Assembly: GCA_001695595.3 (NCBI GenBank)
Contig: MBPM02000107.1
Span: 62,001-126,000 of the forward strand
Direction of reading: 5' to 3'
Length of the DNA stretch: 64,000 nt
From: Plasmopara viticola
Taxonomy: Eukaryota > Oomycota > Peronosporomycetes > Peronosporales > Peronosporaceae
Both the position numbers and the translations under genes were made by a program. Below are positions 31,084 to 41,696 of the stretch, one piece after another; within the stretch, counting starts at the first letter, position 1, and the number at the start of each line of letters is the position of its first letter. The notes under the pieces were generated by a model. The model made no database searches. It was given only the letters and a program-made list of their open reading frames with translations, and was not told the origin of the DNA.

Positions 31084-31689
31084 ATGTATGTGATTAAGCG
31101 AGCGGCTAAGAGATACGAAGAACATCAAAGAGAGATGATGCAGTGAGATATGAGAAAGACAAGACATGGCAAAAAAAGCAAGGCGAGGCAAGAAAAGGCA
31201 TTTGGTCGGTATAGGACAGTGCTAAAATGTTGCTTGCGTAGGTGAAGCCAAAAGATCGAATAATCATATCCTGTGGAATATATAGTGTGGTGCCGCATAT
31301 AATGTCCTACGCTCCCTGGTCACACATCTATCAGCCGGTCAGTACTTTGTACGATGCTTTAAGATCGAGTACTCTACGACATGGCTCCTAAACATTGCTG
31401 GTCTGTTCGCTATGATGCCCATAGATTTCCTTTATTTTTTAATCGACTGTTATGCAGAACCCCTACTCATGCTTTCTCGGCCTTTAGTTGGCTGTAGCTA
31501 AAACAAATTGTCATGTTTTGAAGACTTGAGAGCAAGCATATGTAAATTGTTATCACGAGTAGGTAATTGTTTCTGCAAGCAAGGCTTGTGAGCCCTATTC
31601 AATAGATAAGAGCAGATACTTGATAAACATAGGTTATGCATGCTAATGTGTAAAGCACATCGACATCACTATCGTTTTTAACGTCATCG
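31084..31689 (-). repeat. Module E fragment, inverted
   Basis: Mirror copy of 15601-16202, with the CTTGCC complement at 31153-31200. No gene. Confidence 0.6.
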
Positions 31690-32935
31690 ACATCAAACTT
31701 GTCTACCATAATACCATAATCAAAAGCTGCGCATTTGCGTCAGGCAGAGCTCAGGTTGGCAGGGTTGACAACAGGAGAATCAATTGGCGACAGCATCGTT
31801 GGCGACACGTATGGTGTGCCCAGGCTGTTCACACCCTCACAGTGCTGCCTCGACACGTGCTCTTGCTGCTTGGAAGACGAGCGCCAGCTGACGACCGCGC
31901 AAAATCAATTTATGATAATTGATCTAAACGAAAGGCAGTTGCTTCTTCAACTTCTTCCTATAGGCACTTTAAAAAGCCCTTGATGCTCTGCAATTTATTA
32001 TTCTGTAGCTGTCGTTGTGCTCAATTTAGCTAAATCAACCACCAATGCACGTGGAAATCTACCCGCACCAAGGTAGCTGTTCTTGATTTGTGCAAGAACA
32101 CCCAGTACTGGATGTAAACATATTCGAGCTTGTCGAAAACGAGCTCAGTCTCGCTACAGCTCTCATAACTCATAACGTTGGCAATTGCTCTTTTGCAGTC
32201 TTGTGTTTGACGGCCGCCAATTACTCATCGCTGGCAAGCCGACAAGCACCATCCGTCAAAAGATCGTCTGTCGAGCATTTGATCCAGCTTTTGATAGCTG
32301 CGTGTTCGCTTTCAATAGTCGACGTGGCTGTATGGCTTAAGTGCAAGAAAGACAGGTCCTTGAAAATGAATAGGTGTCCTCAAAGTATGCTGGGCACGGT
32401 TTGGTGCATTGCCGCCAGTCCTTGATCGTACCTGTCTTGGCGCACGTAAGTGAACTTGCCTATTTCTTAAGAAGCTCCTTGAATGCATTGTCCGAGGTTA
32501 AGGTTTGCAAGCCCTAGAAGAGATATTATTGGTGACGTGTCAGCGGCAAGTGAGAAAGCTGGCTTCAGGAACTGCTTTGTCGAGTGTGCGCATTAAAGCC
32601 AATTCGCGACTTGTCGAAGAATTTGCTTGAGTCACCGCAAAGTCTTGGGAGACTCCTCGGATCAATTGCAATAGTTGTGTTTTTTGTTCAGCCTCCGTTA
32701 AGCGATACACAAAGCGGAAAGTCTGGCTGGTAGCGGTTATTCCCACCAGGTGCAGCAGCGGAAGGCCAAATCTATTGGTCATGTACGTTGCATCAATAAG
32801 CCAAACCTTTCCAGTCGAAAATCTGGCAACAATCTTGTTGTAAGACGGGGACGCAATTCTTCTTTGTCCACTTTGGAGCCTTCCAGAGTATCGAGAGATG
32901 CTACAAGACGACAAAAAGCTCAGCCTGATCAATGT
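31690..32935 (-). mobile_element. MULE transposase remnant full of small deletions
   Basis: Mirror copy of the unit-3 MULE (14.05-15.6 kb). It has lost the zinc-knuckle tail and parts of the SWIM-like end through many deletions of about 5-40 bp. Yet the core at 32540-32870 is the longest unbroken catalytic stretch in the window: KVWLIDATYMTNRFGLPLLH (first Asp), TSQTFRFVYRLTEAEQ and TSRELALMRTLDKAVPEASF in one frame. The frame is fused upstream to a module E piece (MSQQPSSAATLSSNNQ). No functional product is expected. Confidence 0.75.
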
Positions 32936-33539
32936 TCGATTTTGATATGGACTGCAGGCAAGTCTATCGCTGGCCATTTGATTGTTGCTTGATAAGGTCG
33001 CTGCACTTGAAGGCTGCTGCGACACAAACTCGCATAGCCATCTGCTCTTCGGCGTAGAGACCTAATAGCCTTGAGCTATTGGTAATGCATTTTTGTCGAT
33101 ACTTGCTTAAGCTTCGCATATACGGCCTTCTCGTTTTAAGTTGAGCCCTTCAAGCTTTCATTGCGGTAAAGCCGTGATTCGACTTTCAGCTGTATTGCCG
33201 AACGAAGCCAAGCGTAAACATCGTTATCGGCACATCTATAAAATCGCACAGTGCAACAAGACGATCACTCGGTTGACACTGATCTTGAGGCTCTACGCTT
33301 AAATGACACCGGTTCACACGTCCAGGAAGCTCGATTGGATGTATCTGAGGCCGTAGGAAGAATAGAAGCTTCAAATGGTGCATTTTTGCTAACTTAAGGT
33401 TTACCCTCTTAAAACGCGTGTGTTCACGTCCAGGCAGCTAAATTAGACGTGTTTAAGGCCGTAAAGCGTTTTCTTCTGCTCATCAAAACAGATGATGCTA
33501 CGTGCGCATCGAGCTTTGGCTACGCTGTCAAGATGATCC
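32936..33539 (-). repeat. Outer end of the inverted-repeat right arm
   Basis: Mirror of about 13311-14045 with multiple small deletions. Contains VALCDFIDVPITMFTLG on the minus strand at 33195-33260. No intact gene. Confidence 0.55.
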
Positions 33540-34093
33540 TGGGGGTACACCGCAAGCGAAGTCCAATCACTGCTTGCAAGCCAGCATTTTCAAGACATAC
33601 ATATACGTCCCGCTGCTGAAAGGCCTTGCGAGGCAAAGTCAGGCCCTGCCAATCTAACAAGACTATGTACGCTTCGACAGCACGTTGACCAGATGTACTG
33701 CAATCGCCAGCGTTCAGTTTGCGGCTCTTGCAAGACGCGACCAAAAGCATCTTTACTTCCACACTGTCGCTGATGAGCGACGGCCGATGTGCCGACTATG
33801 GAAGAATGCGAAGAGCTATACTCAGACCGATAAAAAAAAACATTTCTAGTGGCATTTTTGCCTGTCTTCATCTGATTAAATCGATTCGCATTCATCTTTT
33901 TGAACCGCGCCTTATTCACAGCGTTGTTGCGCAACCCAGTGGGCATTTTCTGAATGTTGGTAAAGTTTCCTGCAACAAAGACATTGCGAATGTGTTCGGT
34001 CTATATAGATGAAAACGTGGACCGCATGTAGCGTGAAGGCATTGAAGTCGGCTGCATGTCTTTATCGCTTTGAGCGGAAACTACGACCAACTT
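33540..34093 (-). pseudogene. Module A remnant, heavily shortened
   Basis: Only MPTGLRNNAVNKARFKKMNA... and short scraps of the middle remain. The start codon is lost (CCAAC for CCATC) and the 3' half (33540-33790) is scrambled by small deletions. Confidence 0.65.
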
Positions 34094-34323
34094 GTAGAAA
34101 ATAAATAAAAAACTCTGCTACAATATTAGAGCTGGCGTTTCGAAAATAGCTCCCCGCGCATTCAATTATTTGGCCCGACAAATTGTCTGGTGTGGATACG
34201 ATAATGGCTGAAGACGGTATCGCACTGAAAGATTAGGGCATGCTGGACAATACACTAAGCACAACTAGCATAAAAACGTGTTGATGTTGTTGGTGTACAT
34301 TGTGTACTATTTTGTTATAAAGG

Positions 34324-34739
34324 CTAGCCTTTGGACGAACTTTGTTGTACATACTCAGTTTGCCGATTACTCTCCGTAAACCAGAAATCTGCCAATTCTC
34401 CAAAGTCAGCATTCCACATGAAGAAATTTGAACCCCATTTGGTTCCCTCATGCGGTGGACATCCACCTGGAAGACTGAATAGATCCTCATCGCCTAAGGG
34501 TGTTTGGACGTAGAACAGAGAAGCGTGCAAGCCGAGAGAGGGCACTGCCAGCCCCGACGAGCACTCGTCCATTCCATCACGAGCTATATTCTCGTCAGAA
34601 TACCGATCTAGAGAGTACGGAAACACCGTCTCACCACCAATCTTGGTCTCATTGTTCAGGTACAAAAATAATGTGACGTAGCGCTGCGGGTGAAAAGAGT
34701 TTTATTTGCTGCTGCAGCAGTCATAGCTTTTAACGCCAT
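34324..34739 (-). pseudogene. Internally deleted P4H pseudogene 5
   Basis: ATG at 34739, common junction, then the C-terminal frame from YLNNETKIGGETVFP to GTKWGSNFF. A small insertion near the usual stop lets the frame run on to 34324. Distal His (SLPGGCPP) is replaced by Pro, so this fragment also lost a catalytic residue. Confidence 0.85.
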
Positions 34740-35200
34740 TAGCGTTGCGATTTTTACCCGGGGAGGCGATGCGTCTATATCTGCGCTTGGTGAAGAGGTC
34801 CCTATCTTTTTATAGAAATGTCAGACGTAAGGTTTGTGTGACCCTTAACTCTAAAACAGATTTGGACCAAACATTTTACGACACTATCTCAGATTTCACC
34901 ATACATTTTTCAGACTAATTGCAACAAAACATTGGATAAAATGTGACTAAATTATATCATCCAATCAATGGTGGTCAGATCGCAAATACATTTCACGAGA
35001 CAGCCTGTTCGCCGAAACCATCTTGAAAAAGATTTAAATAACAAAGATTGGACATGAGTTGAAATGCGTGACGCGGAGTTCGTGCGACGCTGCGTTTGTG
35101 GACGCAGCGGGAGCTCGCGTGCGTGGAAAATAGCTAAGCAGGAAAAGTATTTGATCCAGTAATGCTTCAGGACAGAAGAGATGAACGACAGTGAGTCGTC
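34740..35200. repeat. Module C copy (unit 4)
   Basis: 5' flank with the perfect hairpin at 35089-35108. Collinear with 17223-17700. No gene. Confidence 0.6.
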
Positions 35201-37640
35201 ACGTACATTTTCTAAAGCTCAAAACGAACACGTTTGTTGAAGAGCGCTCCGAACGTATTGCAGTGCGGCCAACTGGAGGGCTTAGATTTTAAAACGAAAA
35301 AAAGGCTATGGCTTTTAAGCTCGCGAGGTGGCTGTACGACGGAAAGAGCTGTTCAAGCAAATGAGTAAAGCATCCGGTTTGGCAACCGCTAGTGCGCGCT
35401 GCAGCATAGTGAAAAGCTGCCTTGTAGGATGGACCCGACGGACAAAATATGTGATACCATTTATGACAAGGGTGATAAGAAATGAAGATGCGGCTCGCAT
35501 AGCTAGTGGTGGCCATCTTTTGTTAAAGTATTAGAGTATTGGCAAAGAAGTCAATTTTTGAAAATCGACTGCAATAAAGTTAGGTGCTATTTTGTCAATG
35601 TTAATAATCAAGAAAGGGTGGTTGTAACCGGGAAATGTTACGATACCCATACCGTTAAAATGCCCGCTTTCTCGACCGATAATTGGCGGTGGCTAAATGT
35701 AATGTTATAGGCGCTGCAGGAAAAAGTTTTGTACGAAAAGTGATATGGTCGTACGTGTCTATTCTTGATACTGTTATCCTTAATACTTTCCTTGATACTT
35801 TTCTTGGGACTACTACTCGACACTTGAAGTAGCATGGACGCAAATGCTACCTACAATACTTAAGGGCATGCTCGCAGCGCTTTGAAGCAAGAGCTTCAAG
35901 AAGAAGGCTGTGTTGTTCGTGTCAGGCGTGTCAGACGCATTGGTGATTGCAAAGTTGGCGAAATCAAAGCCAAGCGCTTTGTCTGCACTTGCACATCTTT
36001 TGAGCAACTTCATGAGAAAAAAACGCAACAACGTACATCAGCCGCTCTACCGACTGTCCTTGGAGCTGCATGATACTTCGGAAAAAAACAACGACAGGAC
36101 AGTTTACTTGGTCAATTAAGTATGGTACGAGAAATCACAACCACGAGGCCTCTGTTGGTGAATCAGTGCACGCCCAAAGCCACACACTGGGTCCAGCTGA
36201 AATGCGGAAGGTTCTTGGTATCTGCATAGAAGTACGAAGCCCTAGCGTATCGTGACTAACCTTCGCCTTGTAAATAATGTTGTCATAATATCTTGAAATA
36301 TGTATCGAACATTGATCAGGCTGAGCGCCGCCGCTATTTGGCAGGTTGCTCCTCCCTTGCAGCATCTCTCGATACTCTGGAAGGCTTCGAAGCTCCTTAT
36401 TATACCCACTTCAATGAACAAAGAAGAATCGCTCTCCTTTCGATTGCGTCCCCGTCTTACAACAAAATTGTTGCCAGATTTTCGTTTGGAAAGATTTGGC
36501 TTATTGATGCAACATACATGACCAATGAATTTGGCCTTTCGCTGCTGCACCTGGTGGGAATAACCGCTACCAGCCAGACTTTCCGCTTTGCGTATCGCTT
36601 AACGGAGGCTGAACAAAAACTCAACTATTGCAACTGATCCAAGGAGTCTCCCAAGAATTTGCGGTGACTTAAGAAAATTATTCGACAAGTCGCGAATTGG
36701 CTTTAATGCGCACACTCGACAAAGCAGTTCCTGAAGCCAGCTTCTCACTTGCCGCTGGCACGTCACCAATATTTCTTCTAGGGCTCGCAAACCTTAGCCT
36801 CGGACAATGCATTCAAGGAGCTTCTTAAGAAATAGGCAAGTTCACTTACGTGCGATGGCCAAGACAGGTACGATCAAGGACTGGCGGCAATGCACCAAAC
36901 CGTGCCTAGCATACTTTAAGGACACCTATTGTATTTCCAAGGACCTGTCTTTCTAGCACTTAATCCTTACAACCAAGACAGGTACGATCAAGGACTGGCG
37001 GCAATGCACCAAACCGTGCCCAGCATAGTTTGAGGACACCAATTTCATTTTCAAGGACCTTTCTTTCTAGAACTTAATCCATACAACCACGTCGACTATT
37101 GAAAGCGCACACAGATGGTGCTTGTCGGCTTGCCAGCGACGAGTAATTGGCGGCCGTCAAGCACAAGACTGCAAAGGAGTGCGCAATTGCTGACATGAGT
37201 TATAGCAGCCTCTTTTCCAACGTTATGAGAGATATGTCTTTAGCGAGACTGAGCTCGTTTTCGAGCTGGTGCAAGCTGTTCGGTCCAGTACTGGGTGTCC
37301 TTGCACAAATCAAGAACAGCTAGATATTGCGCGGTCTCAGACGACCAGCTGTCGCTCGCGAGAGATGAAGAGCATCACAGAGGTCCTGGCAGCAAGATTT
37401 GTCGCGGTTTGAGCATGTCGAGACAGCACTGTGGCCCAGGGTGTGCACAGCTTGGGCACACCATACGATCTTGTCGCCAATCTTCTGCTGCTGCTCCTCC
37501 TCTTGCTGCTGTGGCTGCACCACCTCTTGTTGCTTCTCCTGTTGTCAATCCTGCCAACCTGGGCTCTGCCGACGAATAAGATTATTTGTTTGGCCCGCAA
37601 ATGCGAACGTTGCGCAGCTTTCAAACATGGTAGCCTCCGT
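35201..37640 (+). mobile_element. MULE transposase remnant, complete order (unit 4)
   Basis: Leader block at 35328-35534; FAR1-like block at 35882-36255 (FVCTCTSFEQLHEK, with the NHNHEASVGESVHA end in another frame); catalytic start at 36293-36637 (IDQAERRRYLAG, KIWLIDATYMTNEF, SQTFRFAYRLTEAEQ); then SRELALMRTLDKAVPE near 36690-36740; SWIM-like end near 37190-37320; and zinc-knuckle tail at 37320-37579 (CGPGCAQLGHTIRSC). The part between carries a 114-bp tandem duplication (36861-37088). Several frame breaks; not functional. Confidence 0.8.
36861..37088 (+). repeat. 114-bp tandem duplication inside the MULE
   Basis: Both copies begin AAGACAGGTACGATCAAGGA (36861 and 36975) and end TACAACC. 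They differ at a handful of bases. No other MULE copy in the window has it. Confidence 0.85.
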
Positions 37641-40640
37641 TGAAGCCAGTCAAAGACAACTTTGATGTCGATGACGTTCAAAACGATAGTGATGTCGATG
37701 GGCTTTCCACTTTAGCATACATATCAAGTATTTGCACTTATCTATTAAATAGGGCTCACAAGCCTTGCTTGCAGAAACAATTACCTTCTCGTGATTTAAA
37801 TTTACGGTCTGATTTAAATCTGCTTTTGCATCCTTGCTTTTAAGTCTTCAAACTATGACAGATTGTTCTAGCCACAGCCAACTAAAGGCCGAGAACGCAT
37901 GGGTAGGGGTTCTGTATAACATTCGATGAAAATGTAAAGGAAGCCTATGAACATCATAGTGACCAGACCAGCAATGTTTAGGAACCACGAAACTTATGTC
38001 GTAGATTACTTAATCTTAAAGCATCGTACAAAGTACTGATCGGCTGATAGATGTGTGACCAGGGAGCGGAGGACATTATATGCGGCACCACACTATATAT
38101 TCCACAAGATATAAATATTCGATCTTTTGGCTTCACCTACGCAAGCAACATTTTAGCACTGTTCTTTACCGACCAAATGCCTTTTCTTGTCTCGCCTTGT
38201 TTTTCTTGCCTTGTCTTGCCTTTCTTATATCTCACTGCATCATCTCTCTTTGACATCCTTCGTATCTCTTAGCCGCTTGCCCAATCTCATACAAGGCTGC
38301 TGGATTGAACCACTTGCTCAACTGTATGCAGAATAATATTTGACTGGACTGCAGGCTTAACCTATCGCTGGCCATTTGGTCTTTGCTTGGTAAGGTCGCT
38401 GCACTAAAAGGATGCTGCGACTCAAACTCGTATAGACAGCCGCTTTTCGGCATGATTGTCTAATAGCCTTGAGATCTTAAGCTTTGCACATACGGTTTAT
38501 CCATTTAAGCTGAGCCCCCCCATGATATCATTGCAGGAAAGCCGTGATTTGCCCTCAGCTGTATTGCCGACCCTTTTTTTCGCACGAGTACTTTTAAGCC
38601 AAGCGTAAACATCGTTTTTGTCGCGTCTATAAATTTGCATAGTGCGCCAAGACGATGAAAAAGAAGAGTGACCTTGAAGCCTTACACTTAAATGACACCA
38701 GATTAGTGACCAACACCATATTGTGCTTAACTGGTCCTTACCATCTGCAAATTGAGTATTACTCGGGAGACTGTGCGATCTATTGCAAATGCTCGGTTTC
38801 TGCAAGGCGCTAATTAATCAACTCAGGCGGAAGCAACTCTGAGAGCACTTGACGTCTTACTGTTTTGTTAAACTTCCGAAAAAATGGTAGATAAAAACGC
38901 AAGCAATGTCTATTCTCGAATTTGTCACAAAAAAATTCTCGCAACTATTAAAACAAATCCTTCGTTGGCAAATCTGCCTCATAGAGCAAAAAAAGGTGCT
39001 GTATATCGAGGTCTAGGAAGCACTCCCACAGAGACAAATGCGAATGATTGCTATCTACCACAAAAAGAGTCTAATCACTGGACCCCAGTGGATGGCAGCA
39101 GTCAAGCCAAAATTGCAATTTTTCGAACAATGCATGATCAACTGACTACTTTCAAAAATTTAAGAGAGTGTTTAGCCATATCCCGCGCTAGACAACAATA
39201 CAAGTGGGTTTAAAGACTGATGGCTTGTTTAAAGTCAATGGCGTTATTTTGTGACTTTATGCTGAGGCACAAGTCCAATAAAAAATCCACCATGACGCTT
39301 GTGTGTGGAACTGCACACGTCTCCTTGTAAGTGAGGTTTTATAAGTAATATGGTCTTATGGCACATAATTGCTTCACGTGCTTGATCATTAAGTAAACTT
39401 GTGCCGAGATTGTAATGTACAAGCCTTGACGATGACATTTGTAACGAGAATACACGAACTTATAGTGTAACTTATGATGCTTATTATACAATGTGTACGT
39501 AATCTTTAGATAGCGAGAAAAGGGTAGACTTTAGTACTGAGAAGCTTGAAGAAATACAGTCCTTGGTCTAATCACCAAGGCTTGTTCCTAGTTTGAAGTA
39601 GTGCGCTGGATAGTGATTAGCATAGAACCCTCATCGGTATTCTAAATAAAGTTCATTTCACATTTCTATACGCTGAAGTTACATACTTCAGCGTTTAGAA
39701 TCATAAACGTGTCGGGACTTATACTGCCTGCTGGAGTAAAGCAGAAAGCGATCTGCGATTAGTAATGGCTCCAACACATGTTCTTAAAGCCAAAGTTACG
39801 TTAGATCTACCGCATATTACCTGTAGTCAATGTACAGCTGACTCGCAAGTTGTCAAGGTCAAGCTGTATGCTTACTTGCCTAAGGCATGCAAAACGGGCT
39901 GCGAAAGACTCAAGGTCGTTCACCAGTTTGTTTAAGTAGGCGTGACGCGACCAGTGCGTAACTAAAGCGCTCTCCAGGTTTGAGACGCTCCGCTGGAACA
40001 GCGTTATTATTCGACGACGGTGTCGTCTGCGTCAATGACGTCGGTGCCAAAGGCGGATGCCCGCCCAAACTGAAGTTGCTCTCGGTAAACGTAAAATCCT
40101 TGCAAAGAAAGGAAAGGAGAAAAATCGTGTTATGCCGAATAAGCATGAAGACTGCCTCGTTATGAGCGATTTGACACAGAGTGGTGCTAGAGAGAAAGTA
40201 GTGCTGGTCTTCTCGTAGCTCGTTAAGCGAGCACGCGGGTAGGCACTTACGTGTAAAACCTTTCGAGGCATTGCTTTCACAAGAGACTAGCTTGGCGGAA
40301 GTCTACCAAACATTTTGTACTATTATCTTTTATAAAACTTACTATACAGGGTTAGGAGAAGATTGTGTATCTTGTTAGATAATACAAAATGCTCCTGACT
40401 ACAACGATCATTAACCCTATTTGCTCATGTAGCGCTTGAGAGAAAATTATCTTAACTCTTTTAGGGAGGCTGTAAAGTGACGTTGTATGCAAAATTTTAA
40501 TTTCAAATGGTACTGGTAAGTTGAGGAAACTTAAATGACCAGGTCACTTTGGCCCCCATGGCTCTCGGCTACACCAACAATGGGAGCAATACGCTAGTAC
40601 TGGTACCCAGGGACATCACCTGTGCCAAGCGCGCCAGCGT
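37641..40640 (+). repeat. Module E, full length (unit 4)
   Basis: Spacer of about 3 kb. It has the CTTGCC tract at 38179-38224, the 73-codon minus ORF at 38232-38453 (MPKSGCLYEFESQH...) and the longest version of the plus ORF at 38884-39213. It also has the conserved stretch near 39760-39900 that reads ITCSQCTADSQVVKVKLYAYLPKACKTG in one frame. No family is certain, and other copies carry stops. Confidence 0.55.
38884..39213 (+). other. 109-codon ORF in module E, unrecognised
   Basis: Starts MVDKNASNVYSRICHKK, contains LPHRAKKGAVYRGLGS and NANDCYLPQKESNHW, and ends QQYKWV. Shorter collinear frames occur at 20377-20607 and 48485-48676, and the copy near 58085 is broken early. No signal peptide or motif. 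It could be a remnant of a gene lost in the other units. Confidence 0.3.
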
Positions 40641-41419
40641 TTAGCATGATATATTATCACAGCAAGGTTGATAAAGGATCAGTGTGACTTTATCGGCGCA
40701 TTCTTCTCGTACAAAGAACTGGTGCGGTAGAGTAAGGCCGCCCATTCCGCGCCGATTGGTCTTGCAAAAGACATATATATACGCGACAATTCCGTTTGCA
40801 CACTGATTTGATACATCATGAAAGCACACCATGACGTTTTCGTCTCGAGCGGGTGCGACGACAAAGTCGACTCGAGGTCGGTGACCAGATAATTCAAAAC
40901 GAACATGCAATTTTTTTTCTCTCTACACAACCGCTCAAGCTTTCTTTGTTCACGATTGTCCGGATACGGCTCGTGCAAGTGTGGCATCTTCGTGCTTGGG
41001 CCTTGCAGCAAAACCGCCACTAACAAAGTCGTGACCACTGATCTCAAAGTGCTTGGCCTCAGAGCGAAGCCTTTTCACATGTGCTTGACGACCCATTGGA
41101 CTAGAATGCGACGAAGTATACTCAAACCGCTCAAAAAAACATTTTCAGTGGCATTTTTGCCTGTCTTTAACAGAAAAAGTCGATTTTAAATCACCTTTTT
41201 GTACTGCGCCTTATTCACAGCGTTGTTGCGCAACCCAGTGAGCATTTTCTGAATGTTGATAAAGTTTCCTGTAACAAAGGCATTGCGAATGTGTTCGGTC
41301 TCCAAGTTGGCATATGTAGGGAGAAAAGATGAAAATGTGGGTCGCATGTAGCGTGGTGACATTGCAGTCGGCGCTGGCCGATGCGTGTCTTTATCGCTTT
41401 GAGCGGAAACTTCAACCAT
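40641..41419 (-). pseudogene. Module A remnant with exchanged 3' end (unit 5)
   Basis: ATG at 41419, then MVEVSAQSDKDTHRP... to NNAVNKAQYKK, with frameshifts after that. It lacks the 75-bp LIPQMILEMHEA segment and part of the DAFGAVDFRYP segment. The tail is MGGLTLPHQFFVREECADK-like (here interrupted). Confidence 0.75.
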
Positions 41420-41696
41420 CTTGGTAGAAAAGAAATAAATAATTTTGCTACAATAATAGAGCTGGCGTTTCAAAAATAGCTCCCCACGCATTCAATTATA
41501 TGGCCCGACAAATTGTCTGGTGTGAATACGACAATGGCTGAAGACGGTATCGCACTGAAAGATAAGGGCATGGTGTACAATACACTAAGCACAACTAGCA
41601 TAAAAACGTGTTGATGTTGTTGGTGTACATTGTGTACTATTTTGTTATAAAGGCTAGCCTTTGGGCGAACTTTGTTGCACTTACTCAATTTGTCGA

